In this document: one piece after another, positions 31,454 to 40,018 of the stretch
How the letters are laid out: every line of letters begins with the position of its first letter
How positions within the stretch are numbered: the stretch's first letter is position 1
Assembly: GCF_900107925.1 (NCBI RefSeq)
Contig: NZ_FNUJ01000010.1
Location: forward strand, 310,001 to 374,000
Direction of reading: 5' to 3'
DNA: 64,000 bases
Origin: Amycolatopsis pretoriensis
GTDB lineage: Bacteria; Actinomycetota; Actinomycetes; Mycobacteriales; Pseudonocardiaceae
The notes under the pieces: generated by a model
Databases searched by the model: none
Seen by the model: only the letters and a program-made list of their open reading frames with translations
Told to the model about the DNA's origin: nothing
Program-made: the position numbers and the translations under genes

Positions 31454-32179
31454 TCAGCGGGCCGGACCACTGCCGAAAGTCAAGGTGTCCACGAAGGCGA
31501 GCGTCTGCGGCCAGGACAGCGCGAACGCCTCGGCGTTGACGCTCGCGCCGTGCCGCGCGGAGTCGCTGAAGCCGTGTTCGGCACCCGGGAAGTGCTGGGT
31601 GAACGTCGCGCCCCGGGCCCGGGACTGCAGGGCCGCCTGGAGCAGGCCGAACGTCTCGTGCGAGACGACGGAGTCGGCCTCCGGGTAGGCCACGAGCACC
31701 GGCGCCGTGATCCGGGTCGACAAATCGACCGTGTCCAGCTCGTGGTTCGGCGGCGCCGGGTCGCGGACGGTCGGGTGGTAGGCGACGACGCCGGAAAGCC
31801 GCTGGTCACGGGCAGCGAGCAGGAGCGCGAACCGGCCGCCGAGGCACCAGCCCATGACCCCGGCGGAAGTGCAGCCGAGGTCGCCGAGCAGGTGGTCGAG
31901 CAACGCGGTCTGTTCGGCCAACGCCGGTTCGTCGCGCAGCTCGCCCAGCTTCGCGCCGAGGTCTTCGCGGGAGGTGTTGTCGGTGCTCGCGCCGTGGAAG
32001 ACGTCCCAGGCCAGCGCGGTGATCCCACGGCCGGCGAGCTCGTCGGCCCAGGCCCGGACCTGCGTGCCGATGCCGGTGATCATCGGCAGGAGCAGCGTCC
32101 CGCGTTCGGAGCCGCCGTCCGGGCGGGCCAGGTACGCGGACAGGTCGCCGACACGGACAGTGGACGTCTCGATGGTCAT
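31454..32179 (-). CDS. Dienelactone hydrolase family protein
   Basis: A 241-aa alpha/beta hydrolase. The nucleophile is Cys112 in GVMGWCLGGRF, the typical G-x-C-x-G-G of dienelactone hydrolases, with Asp in VLVAYPEADSV and His in FPGAEHGFSD. Members cleave lactones or esters in chlorocatechol and related aromatic pathways. ATG 32179 has only a weak ribosome-binding site. The frame is open upstream for 66 codons from an ATG at 32377 and would add a Pro-rich start and one membrane helix (GLAWTALILGVIALFG), so a membrane-anchored form is possible. Confidence 0.85.
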   Translation of the reverse strand: MTIETSTVRVGDLSAYLARPDGGSERGTLLLPMITGIGTQVRAWADELAGRGITALAWDVFHGASTDNTSREDLGAKLGELRDEPALAEQTALLDHLLGDLGCTSAGVMGWCLGGRFALLLAARDQRLSGVVAYHPTVRDPAPPNHELDTVDLSTRITAPVLVAYPEADSVVSHETFGLLQAALQSRARGATFTQHFPGAEHGFSDSARHGASVNAEAFALSWPQTLAFVDTLTFGSGPAR

Positions 32180-32440
32180 GATCGCACCGTAGCGGCCCGG
32201 TTCGACCGGGCGCCGGTCTTCGCGCCCGTCGCCGTCTCGCCCACTACGGGTCGCCGCGAGGACCCTCTTCGTGCCGAACAGGGCGATGACCCCGAGGATC
32301 AGGGCGGTCCAGGCCAGGCCGCCGAACTTCGACGGCACAGGTGCGGCCTGCTGCGGAGCGGGCGGCATGGGGGGCATGCGGAACGGACTTGACCACCGTC
32401 CGGGTGAAAAGGCCGCCGCGGTGTTGCATGATGATCCACC

Positions 32441-32650
32441 ATGGCCGAGCGCACACTCGCCGAACAGCTGGGCGGCACCCTCCCCGGCGGCATCGACGCC
32501 CTCGAAGAGCACGTACGGCAGGACCTCGCCGACGCACTGCGCGACGCGCGCAGAAGGCAGGCGAAAGCGCTCGCCGAAGCCGGCGAAGAGGGTCTGAAGT
32601 ACGTCCCCGCGCTGCTGCGCGGCGCCGTCCGGAAGGCAGTCGGGCTGTGA
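32441..32650 (+). CDS. Small helical protein of unknown function
   Basis: A 69-aa protein, largely one long amphipathic helix rich in Arg, Ala and Glu (LEEHVRQDLADALRDARRRQ, AEAGEEGLKYVPALLRGAVR). No family is recognised. Its stop overlaps the GTG start of the next gene, so the two are translated together. High third-position GC and conserved coupling support it as real despite its size. Confidence 0.6.
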   Translation: MAERTLAEQLGGTLPGGIDALEEHVRQDLADALRDARRRQAKALAEAGEEGLKYVPALLRGAVRKAVGL

Positions 32651-33390
32651 CCAACTACGAAGCCGAGGCCGAGATCCTCAAGCTCGCCCGCGTCCTCGAC
32701 GTCGAGCCCGCGCGGCTCGAGTACCTCGCCCGCGTCGACGCCGGCGACCTGCAGGCCTTCCGCGAACAGGTCACCGACACGCTGTTCGACGCCAACATCG
32801 CCGTGCTGCAGCGGATGGCGCTGGCCGCGCGGCTGCTGCCCGGCGGCGTGCTCGCCAAGATCGCTGAGAAGGTGTTCGGCCCGCTGCTGTGTGCCCGGAT
32901 CGCCGGGGTGGTCGACGTCGCGCGCGGGGTCGACGTCGCCAAGCGGCTGTCCCCGCGGTTCCTCGCCGAGGTCGCGGCCGAGCTCGACCCGCGGCGCGCG
33001 AGCGCGATCATCTCCCGCATCCCGCTCGACACCGTGCTCGCCGTCGCGAACGAACTCGCGCGCAAGCAGGACTGGATCACGCTCGGCCGGTTCGTCGGGC
33101 ACCTGCCCGACCCGACCGTGCGGCGGGCCCTCGACGAGATCGACGACCCCGGCCTGCTGCGGATCGCCTTCGTGCTCGACGACAAGAGCCGCGTCGACCA
33201 CGTCGTCGGCCTGCTGCCGGCCCACCGCCTCGGCCGGCTGATCACCGCCGCCGGGGCCGACGAAGACCTGTGGACCCCGGCGCTGGACCTGCTGAACCAC
33301 CTCGGCGACGCCCGCCGTGCGACGCTCGAACCGATGCTCGGCGGGCTCCCGGACGGGTTCCGGGAACGCGCTCAGGCGACGATCAAGTAG
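32647..33390 (+). CDS. Uncharacterised helical-repeat protein, MgtE N-domain-like
   Basis: A 247-aa soluble protein. Repeated helix pairs such as LSPRFLAEVAAELDPRRASAII and IPLDTVLAVANELARKQDW resemble the superhelical N domain of MgtE magnesium transporters, but no membrane part or CBS domain is present. A regulatory or scaffold role is possible. GTG 32647 overlaps the preceding small gene. Its 3' end overlaps the convergent small membrane protein by 19 bp. Confidence 0.65.
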   Translation: MTNYEAEAEILKLARVLDVEPARLEYLARVDAGDLQAFREQVTDTLFDANIAVLQRMALAARLLPGGVLAKIAEKVFGPLLCARIAGVVDVARGVDVAKRLSPRFLAEVAAELDPRRASAIISRIPLDTVLAVANELARKQDWITLGRFVGHLPDPTVRRALDEIDDPGLLRIAFVLDDKSRVDHVVGLLPAHRLGRLITAAGADEDLWTPALDLLNHLGDARRATLEPMLGGLPDGFRERAQATIK

Positions 33391-33593
33391 ATCCCGTACC
33401 CGACGATCGCCGCGCACAGGGCGAAGCAGATGACCGCGCCGGCCAGCGGGCCGGTGCCGGACGCCCCGGACTCGCGGGCCGACTCGCGCTGCGAGAGCCC
33501 GACGACTCCGAACGAGAACAGGCTCGTCAGCACGACCACCGAAGCGAGCGCGACGACGAAGACGAGACCGAGAGAACCCCAATCGATGTGCAC
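33372..33593 (-). CDS. Small two-helix membrane protein next to the PiT transporter
   Basis: A 73-aa protein with helices LGLVFVVALASVVVLTSLFSFG and GPLAGAVICFALCAAIVGYGIYLIV separated by a polar loop (SQRESARESGASG). GTG 33593 follows TGAGGAG. It starts 8 bp after the phosphate transporter gene and is probably co-transcribed. Similar small proteins commonly follow pit in actinobacteria; a modulatory role is inferred. Confidence 0.7.
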   Translation of the reverse strand: MHIDWGSLGLVFVVALASVVVLTSLFSFGVVGLSQRESARESGASGTGPLAGAVICFALCAAIVGYGIYLIVA

Positions 33594-33601
33594 GGCGCTC
33601 C

Positions 33602-34726
33602 TCAGGCGTTGGCCGGCTGCGCGGCCGGTTCGGGTTCGTTGATGGTCTTGGCGCTGATCGGGTTCCGCTTCGACGCGAGGTAGATGCCCACCGCGACGAC
33701 GACCCCGGCGATGCCGATCAGGACGGTTCCCCAGCTGCCGAGCGTCGAGACCTCGGCGGCGACCGCCCCGACGATCGCGGCGGCGGGCAGCGTCAGCGCC
33801 CAGGCCACGACCATCTTCCCGGCGACGCCCCAACGCACCTCGGCGAGGCGGCGGCCCAGGCCGGAGCCGATGATGCCGCCCGAGCAGACGTGCGTGGTGG
33901 ACAGCGCGAACCCGAGGTGCGCCGAGGTCAGGATGACCGCCGCGGCGCTGGTCTCGGCCGCGAAGCCCTGCGGCGTCTGGATTTCGGTGAGCTTCTTGCC
34001 CATCGTCTGGATGATCCGCCAGCCGCCGAGGTAGGTGCCCAGCGCGATCGCGGCACCCGCGGTGAGGATGACCCAGATCGGCGGGTTGGACCCCGGCGCG
34101 AGCGAGCCCGACGCGATCAGCGTCAGCGTGATGACGCCCATGGTCTTCTGCGCGTCGTTCGTGCCGTGCGCGAGCGAGACCAGCGACGCCGAGGCGATCT
34201 GGCCGGCCTTGAACGTCTTGCCCACCGTGCCTTCCTTGGCGCGGGCGGTGATCCGGTAGACGAGGAAGGTGCCCAGCGTCGCGACGATCCCGGCGACGAT
34301 CGGCGAGGCCAGCGCGGGGATCAGGACCTTCTCGACGACCTTGCCGAAGTGGACGGCGTCGGAGCCCGACGCGATCCAGGTGGCGCCGATCAGCCCGCCG
34401 AAGAGCGCGTGCGAGGAGCTCGACGGCAGCCCGATGAGCCAGGTCACCAGGTTCCACACGATCGCCCCGACCAGGCCGGCGAAGATGATCACCGGCGTCA
34501 CCTTGGTGTCGTCGACGATGCCACCCGAGATCGTCTTGGCGACCTCCACCGAGAGGAACGCGCCGACGAGGTTGAGCACCGCGGACACCGCGACCGCGAT
34601 CCTCGGCTTGAGCGCACCGGTCGCGATCGAAGTGGCCATCGCGTTGGCCGTGTCGTGGAAGCCGTTGGTGAAGTCGAAGGCCAACGCCGCGACGATCACC
34701 ACCAGCACGATCAGTGAGAAGTCCAT
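33602..34726 (-). CDS. PiT family inorganic phosphate transporter
   Basis: A 374-aa transporter with about ten hydrophobic helices. The two PiT signature repeats are present: FDFTNGFHDTANAMATSIAT near residue 17 and LAHGTNDAQKTMGVI near residue 190, the inverted halves that form the metal-phosphate path. It imports metal-phosphate using the proton gradient. The small membrane protein at 33372-33593 follows directly. A 233-bp spacer separates it from the divergent Lnt-like gene. Confidence 0.92.
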   Translation of the reverse strand: MDFSLIVLVVIVAALAFDFTNGFHDTANAMATSIATGALKPRIAVAVSAVLNLVGAFLSVEVAKTISGGIVDDTKVTPVIIFAGLVGAIVWNLVTWLIGLPSSSSHALFGGLIGATWIASGSDAVHFGKVVEKVLIPALASPIVAGIVATLGTFLVYRITARAKEGTVGKTFKAGQIASASLVSLAHGTNDAQKTMGVITLTLIASGSLAPGSNPPIWVILTAGAAIALGTYLGGWRIIQTMGKKLTEIQTPQGFAAETSAAAVILTSAHLGFALSTTHVCSGGIIGSGLGRRLAEVRWGVAGKMVVAWALTLPAAAIVGAVAAEVSTLGSWGTVLIGIAGVVVAVGIYLASKRNPISAKTINEPEPAAQPANA

Positions 34727-34867
34727 GGGTGACTCTCCCGTCCCGAAGTCGCTGCGGAAAAACGCTACTTGCGTGGTGCCCCGGCCCCGGTCCCGAAGGC
34801 GTGACGGCTGACTGAACTCTCAATGAACCCGAAAGCGCTTTCCCGGCATATCCGGCATTTCCGGCGG

Positions 34868-34885
34868 GGTAGGGCTGGCCCGACC
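34868..34885. promoter_or_regulatory. Palindromic GGTAGGGC site upstream of the Lnt-like gene
   Basis: GGTAGGGCTGGCCCGACC is a near-perfect 18-bp inverted repeat ending 75 bp before ATG 34960. It matches the complement of the site at 50772-50789 in 17 of 18 positions, and that site also ends 75 bp before its gene. A shared regulator is likely. Confidence 0.55.
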
Positions 34886-34959
34886 GGCGAACCGGGGGCC
34901 TGGCCCAGTGCCCCGGGCCTCGGCGGCTGCGACCGTCGACACCGGCGGAAGGGGCCACG

Positions 34960-36369
34960 ATGAACAAGCTGGGGTGGGCGGTCGTCGCAACGGTGACGTC
35001 GGCGGTGCTGTTCTTCTTCGGGACCGGTCTGGATCCCGTCCCCGAGCTGGCGTGGCTCGCGCCGCTGCCGATCCTGCTGCTGGCGCCCCGGGTGTCCGGC
35101 GCCGCCGCGCTCGGCTGCGCGTTCCTCGCCTACGCCGCGGGCAGCGCCGGCAGCTGGAGCTACTTCTGGCACTCCCTGGCGGTCCCGCGCCCGGCCGCGA
35201 TCGCGATCCTCGGCGGCAGCGCGCTGCTGTTCGCGCTGTCGGCCGGCCTCTTCCGGCTCCTGGTCCGCCGCGGCAACGGCCTCTTGGCCGCGCTCGCCGC
35301 ACCCGCATTGTGGACCGTCGCGCTCTACGGCGTCTCGCTGCTCAACCCGACCGGCGTGATGGACACCCTGATGACGACCCAGGCCGACCGGCCGGCCGTG
35401 CTGCGGCTCGCCGCGGTCACCGGCGGCTGGGGCGTGGAGTTCCTCGTGCTGTTCGTCCCGGCGGCGGTCGCCGCCGCGCTCGCCCCCGGCGTGCGCACCC
35501 GGTCCCGGCTGACCGGGCTGGTCGCCGTCGCCGCCGAACTCGGCGCACTGGTCTTCTGGACCGCGCCGGCGATCACCGGACCGACGACCCGGATCGCCCT
35601 GGTGGCGCCCGGACAGAACCGCTGGGCGGTCGACGTCGCCACACCGGACGGCCAGGCGCTCGTCCGGTCCTATGTGGACCGGATCGGCCGGCTGCCGGAC
35701 GGCGTCCAGGCCGTCGTGCTCCCGGAAGCGGCCTTCGCGGTGGACCAGACCAGCCGGCCACGGCTCGTCGAGGCCTTCGCCGAGGTGGCCCGCACGCGCA
35801 ACCTCGACGTCGTCACCGGCGTCCTCGACACCACCCCGGAAGGCCGGTTCAACGCGGCGCTCGCCGTGCCCCCGTCCGGCGCGCCGGTCGAATACCGCAA
35901 GTGGCACAACGGGGATTCGCCGAACCTCGCGTCCGGCACGCAGCTCGCGCACCTGGCCGGGATCGGGCTGATGGTGTGCATGGACGTCAACTTCGCCGAC
36001 CCCAGCGGCGAATACGGCGAAGCCGGCACGGGCCTGGTGCTCATCCCGGCCTCCGACGAGGACACCGACGGCTGGGCGCACAGTCGGACGGCGCTGATCC
36101 GCGGCGTCGAAAACGGTTTCTCGGTGGCGTGGAGCGCGGCCCGCGGGACGCCGATGCTGGCCGACGCCCAGGGCCACGTGCTGGCCGACGCCCACACCGG
36201 CGGCGGCCCGTTCACGGTCGTCGTCGCCGACGTCCCGATCGGCTCGGGGAAGACGCCGTACGCGCGGTTCGGCGACTGGTTCGCGTGGCTCTGCGGCCTG
36301 GTCGCGCTGACCGGGATCGCCGTCGGGGCGCGGAAAGCGTCAGACTTCGAGCGCCTTGGCGTTGCGTAG
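34960..36369 (+). CDS. Apolipoprotein N-acyltransferase-like membrane nitrilase
   Basis: A 469-aa protein. Residues 1-200 hold six to seven membrane helices, and residues 210-440 a nitrilase-fold domain with catalytic Glu256 (VVLPEAAFA), Lys314 (EYRKWHNGD) and Cys340 (LMVCMDVNF), then a last helix near 430-450. This is the layout of Lnt, which N-acylates lipoproteins at the outer membrane face. The Lnt region is short and the usual WxxW-rich pattern is weak, so another amidase or acyl-transfer role is possible. A palindromic site precedes it. Its 3' end overlaps a decayed hydrolase gene on the other strand. Confidence 0.72.
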   Translation: MNKLGWAVVATVTSAVLFFFGTGLDPVPELAWLAPLPILLLAPRVSGAAALGCAFLAYAAGSAGSWSYFWHSLAVPRPAAIAILGGSALLFALSAGLFRLLVRRGNGLLAALAAPALWTVALYGVSLLNPTGVMDTLMTTQADRPAVLRLAAVTGGWGVEFLVLFVPAAVAAALAPGVRTRSRLTGLVAVAAELGALVFWTAPAITGPTTRIALVAPGQNRWAVDVATPDGQALVRSYVDRIGRLPDGVQAVVLPEAAFAVDQTSRPRLVEAFAEVARTRNLDVVTGVLDTTPEGRFNAALAVPPSGAPVEYRKWHNGDSPNLASGTQLAHLAGIGLMVCMDVNFADPSGEYGEAGTGLVLIPASDEDTDGWAHSRTALIRGVENGFSVAWSAARGTPMLADAQGHVLADAHTGGGPFTVVVADVPIGSGKTPYARFGDWFAWLCGLVALTGIAVGARKASDFERLGVA

Positions 36370-36729
36370 CACCTTCGACCACGCCGGATCGGCGCACAGC
36401 GTGCAGCCGGGCCCGAAGAACACCCCGCGCGCCTGCTGGTCGCCGGCCAGCCAGTAGCGGAACCACGCGGTGATCGCGCCGCGGAAGCCGCCACCGTCGC
36501 CGGCCGGGGTGAAGTGGGTGGCCCCGGCGAGTTCGCCGTAGACGGCGGGGACCTGCGACGCGGCGTAGTAGCGCGGGATCACCAGCAGGGCGGGCACGAC
36601 GATGACGTCGAGCTGGCGGCCGGAACGGCTTCCACCCTGATTGTGACCTGACACAAAGAACCGTCGCCATCTCTGAGCGTTCTCCCAGGTCGCGTCCAGG
36701 GGCATGTGACCGATCATGAGCTGCATCAC
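36340..36729 (-). pseudogene. Remnant of a secreted alpha/beta hydrolase
   Basis: The 129-codon frame ends with a good hydrolase C-terminus: VPALLVIPRYYAAS, YGELAGATHFTPAG, AITAWFRYWLAGD, and FGPGCTLCADPAW with its cysteine pair, as in polyester- or lipase-like secreted hydrolases. The N-terminal two-thirds is missing. A short GHNQGG, resembling the nucleophile elbow but lacking its Ser, is joined directly to the C-terminal part, suggesting both truncation and an internal deletion. There is no signal peptide. The end overlaps the Lnt-like gene by 30 bp. Confidence 0.6.
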
Positions 36730-36757
36730 TTACTGACGGGTAACTGGAGGCAACGGA

Positions 36758-37624
36758 ATGCGGGTCACCAACGGCGGTGTCAAGCGAACCCTGGCCGTGC
36801 TCGCCGCGGCGCTCACCTTCGGCGCGGTCGCGCCGGCGGTCGCCGAAGCGGCGCCGAGCAGCGGCTGGAACGACTGGGGCTGCCGGCCGGCGGCGGCGCA
36901 CCCGGAGCCCGTCGTGCTCGTGCACGGGCTCGGCGCGAACGACTCGGTCAACTGGTTCTTCCACGCCCCGAAGATCGCCGCCCAGGGCTACTGCGTCTTC
37001 TCGCTGACCTACGGCACCGGCGTCCTCGGCCCGGGCGTCGGCGGGCTCGCGTCCATGCGGGACAGCGCCGCGCAGCTCGGCCGGTTCGTGGACAAGGTCC
37101 GGTCGGCGACCGGCGCGGCGAAGGTCGACATCGTCGGCCACTCCGAGGGCAGCACGATGCCCGCGTACTACCTGAAGTTCGGCGGCGGCGCGGCGAAGGT
37201 CGCGCACTTCGTCGGCTTCGGCGCGAACTACCGCGGCACCACCCTCGGCGGCCTCGACGCGCTCGCCAAGGCCCTGCTGACGACCGTGCCCGGGCTCGAC
37301 CTGGTCCTGCGGACCGCCTGCGGCGCCTGCAAGGAGTACCTGGCGCCGTCGGCGTTCCTGACCGACCTCGCCCGCGGCGGCGTCCACGTCCCCGGGCCGG
37401 CGTACACGAGCATCGTGAGCAAGTACGACGAAGTGGTGACGCCGTACACGAGCGGAATCCTGAACGAGCCGGGCACGACGGACATCGTGCTGCAGGACTT
37501 CTGCGGTTCGGACGCGTCGGGCCACCTGAGCCAGGCGATCGACCCGAACGTGACCGGGCTGATCCTGCACGCGCTGGACTCGTCCTACACGCCGGCGTGC
37601 ACACCGTTCACCCTCCCGCTGTGA
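36758..37624 (+). CDS. Secreted triacylglycerol lipase-like hydrolase
   Basis: A 288-aa secreted protein with signal peptide to about residue 31 (VAEAAPSSG). VVLVHGLGAND gives the oxyanion hole, GHSEGS the nucleophile Ser129, and the catalytic Asp and His lie in SIVSKYDEVVTPYTSG and GSDASGHLSQAID. Cysteine pairs (CGACK, C-terminal TPACTPF) suggest disulphides. The family hydrolyses long-chain esters. Its 3' end overlaps the opposing FAD monooxygenase by 17 bp. Confidence 0.87.
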   Translation: MRVTNGGVKRTLAVLAAALTFGAVAPAVAEAAPSSGWNDWGCRPAAAHPEPVVLVHGLGANDSVNWFFHAPKIAAQGYCVFSLTYGTGVLGPGVGGLASMRDSAAQLGRFVDKVRSATGAAKVDIVGHSEGSTMPAYYLKFGGGAAKVAHFVGFGANYRGTTLGGLDALAKALLTTVPGLDLVLRTACGACKEYLAPSAFLTDLARGGVHVPGPAYTSIVSKYDEVVTPYTSGILNEPGTTDIVLQDFCGSDASGHLSQAIDPNVTGLILHALDSSYTPACTPFTLPL

Positions 37625-38765
37625 GCGGGTTCTGCCCGAGGTACCGGTGGCCGTTCTCGGCGGACTCCCGCACGGCGGCGAAACCGTAGTCCACCATCGC
37701 GGTCTCGTAGGCCGCGACGGCCTCGAGCAGCGGGGCCCCGGCCAGCGCGGACGCCAACGCCGCACCGTCGCGCAACGCGGTGTTGGCGCCCGCGCCGCCG
37801 GCCGGGCTCATCGCGTGGATCGCGTCGCCGGCGAGCGTCACGCGCGACGGTTCCCACGGCCCGATCGGCACGCTCGTGCGGATCGGCTGCGGGAACGTCG
37901 CCGGGACGTCCCAGTGCCCGACCATCGCGCGGGCCAGCGGGTGCCAGCCGTCGACCAGGCCGAGCGCGATCTTCTGCAGGTCACCAGGGGTCATCGCGGC
38001 GAGCTCCGCCTCGGTGTGGCCGACGACTTCCCAGCGGGCGCCGACCGAGCAGGTCATGTACGGCCGGTCGTCGCGCAGCCGCAGGTCCGGCACCAGCCGC
38101 GCGCACGCGTCGGCGACCGGTTCGGGGTAGTCGACGGGCGCGAACCCGGCCATCGTGCGGTCCGGGCCGAGCATCATGGAGAACACCGCGAACATCTCGG
38201 GTTCGAACAGCGCCCGGGTGTCCGGGGTGAGCGGGATCCGGCCGTAGAGGTGCACGAGCCCGGCGTCGACGACCCGCGCGTGCGGCAGGTACTGCTGCCG
38301 CACCGGAGAATTGATCCCGTCCGCGCCGACCAGCAGGCTGCCGCGTGCGGAAGTTCCGTCGGCGAAATGCGCCGTCACGCCGTCTTCGTCGGTTTCGTAG
38401 TGCGTGAACCGCTTGCCGTACCGGACTTCCTGGCCGTGCAGCAGGATCTGCCGCAGGGTGAAGCGGTTGACGTTGAGGTGGGTTCCCTCGTCTTCGAGGC
38501 GCGTCAGCAACCGCAGCCGATCGTCGTAGACGTTCGTGTGCGGCAGCGCCCTCCCTGCGGTGGCGCGGAGAAGTTCGTGCAGCTCCGGGCGCAAGACTTC
38601 GCTGAGCGCCGCATCGCCGACGCCACCGATGTGCAGCCGGTAGCCCTGCTTGCGGGCGCCGGCCGACTCGTCGCGTTCGTAGACCTGGCACGGGATTCCG
38701 GCCCGGCGCAGCCCGTGCGCCAAGCTCAGGCCACCCAGACCGGCACCGATGATGATCACAGACAC
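37608..38765 (-). CDS. FAD-dependent monooxygenase
   Basis: A 385-aa flavoprotein. VIIIGAGLGGLSLAHGLRRAG binds FAD, SLLVGADGINSPVRQ is the DG motif, and VTLAGDAIHAMSPAGGAGAN is the GD motif. It resembles aromatic polyketide or phenol hydroxylases of actinomycetes. GTG 38765 follows AAGGGA. No regulator is adjacent. The hut operon ends 107 bp upstream on the same strand. The substrate is unknown. Confidence 0.83.
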   Translation of the reverse strand: MSVIIIGAGLGGLSLAHGLRRAGIPCQVYERDESAGARKQGYRLHIGGVGDAALSEVLRPELHELLRATAGRALPHTNVYDDRLRLLTRLEDEGTHLNVNRFTLRQILLHGQEVRYGKRFTHYETDEDGVTAHFADGTSARGSLLVGADGINSPVRQQYLPHARVVDAGLVHLYGRIPLTPDTRALFEPEMFAVFSMMLGPDRTMAGFAPVDYPEPVADACARLVPDLRLRDDRPYMTCSVGARWEVVGHTEAELAAMTPGDLQKIALGLVDGWHPLARAMVGHWDVPATFPQPIRTSVPIGPWEPSRVTLAGDAIHAMSPAGGAGANTALRDGAALASALAGAPLLEAVAAYETAMVDYGFAAVRESAENGHRYLGQNPLTAGG

Positions 38766-38872
38766 AGCTGTCCCTTCGTCGCTTCCGAGGAAGGGACGCA
38801 CAGGTAAGCCTGCCGATGCCGCCCGGACTAACCCATACCGGACTGTGTCTTCGCGCGTCCTCGCGTCCGACG

Positions 38873-40018
38873 TTAGCGCACCCGTTCTCCGGCGCGCCAC
38901 ACCGATTTCGTCAGCGGCACGCCCGGCCGGTAAGCCAGGTGGGTCACCGAAGGCGCGTCGAGCACGTGGACGTCCGCCCGCGCCCCAGGCCGCAGGACGC
39001 CCACGTCCTCCCGGCGCAACGCCTCCGCCCCGCCCGCCGTCGCCGCCCAGACCGCTTCCTCGATCGTCATCCGCATCTGCAGCACCGCCGTCGCGACGCA
39101 GAACGCCATCGACGTCGTGTACGAGCTGCCCGGGTTGGCGTTGCTGGCCAACGCGACCGTCGCGCCCGCGTCGAGCAGCCGCCGTGCCGGGGCCAGCGCC
39201 TGACGAGTCGACAAATCGCACGCCGGCAGCAAAGTCGCGACCGTGCCGGAAGCCGCCAACGCCTCTACATCGGCGTCGCTCAGGTAAGTGCAGTGGTCGA
39301 CGCTCGCCGCGCCCAGCTCCACCGCCAGCCGCACGCCCGGGCCTTCGCCGAGCTGGTTGCCGTGCACCCGCAAGCCGAGCCCGCGCCCGGCCGCGGCCTT
39401 CAGCACCCGCGCCGACTGCGCCTCGTCGAACGCTCCCGTCTCGCAGAAGACGTCCGCCCAGCGCACGCTTTCCGCGACCGCGTCGAGCATCTCGCCACAC
39501 ACCAAGTCCACATAGGACTCCGCGTCGACACCCGGCGGCACGAGGTGCGCGCCGAGGAACGTCACCTCGTCGGCGACCTCCCCGGCGATCCGGGCCGAGC
39601 GCGCCTCGTCCGCGACGGTCAGCCCGTAGCCCGTCTTCGTCTCCAGGCACGTCGTCCCCTGCCGGGCCGCCTCGTCGACGTGCCGGCGCAGGTTCGCGGC
39701 CAGCTGCTCGTCGGACGCCTCCCGCGTCGCGCCGACGGTGATCGCGATTCCGCCGGCGGTGTAAGGCTTTCCCGCCATCCGGGCCTCGAACTCGGCCGTG
39801 CGGTCACCGGCGAAGACGAGGTGCGTGTGGCTGTCGACCCAGCCCGGCAGTACCGCGCGGCCTTCGACGTCGACGCGCTCGTCGGCGTCCGGCGCATCCA
39901 CCGCCGGCCCCACCCACGCGATCTTGTCGCGGTCCACGACCAGTGCCGCGTCGGTCAGCCGACCCAGCGCAGGGTCGTTGGTCGTGAGTTCGCCGATGCC
40001 CGTGATCAGGACTGCCAC
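38873..40018 (-). CDS. hutI: Imidazolonepropionase
   Basis: A 381-aa amidohydrolase. The metal-binding HxH is in VDSHTHLVFAGDR, and the downstream ligands are in GNQLGEG, VDHCTYLS and SNANPGSS. It opens 4-imidazolone-5-propionate to N-formimidoyl-L-glutamate, the third step of histidine breakdown. Its start overlaps the end of hutF by 13 bp. Last gene of the hut operon. Confidence 0.92.
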   Translation of the reverse strand: MAVLITGIGELTTNDPALGRLTDAALVVDRDKIAWVGPAVDAPDADERVDVEGRAVLPGWVDSHTHLVFAGDRTAEFEARMAGKPYTAGGIAITVGATREASDEQLAANLRRHVDEAARQGTTCLETKTGYGLTVADEARSARIAGEVADEVTFLGAHLVPPGVDAESYVDLVCGEMLDAVAESVRWADVFCETGAFDEAQSARVLKAAAGRGLGLRVHGNQLGEGPGVRLAVELGAASVDHCTYLSDADVEALAASGTVATLLPACDLSTRQALAPARRLLDAGATVALASNANPGSSYTTSMAFCVATAVLQMRMTIEEAVWAATAGGAEALRREDVGVLRPGARADVHVLDAPSVTHLAYRPGVPLTKSVWRAGERVR

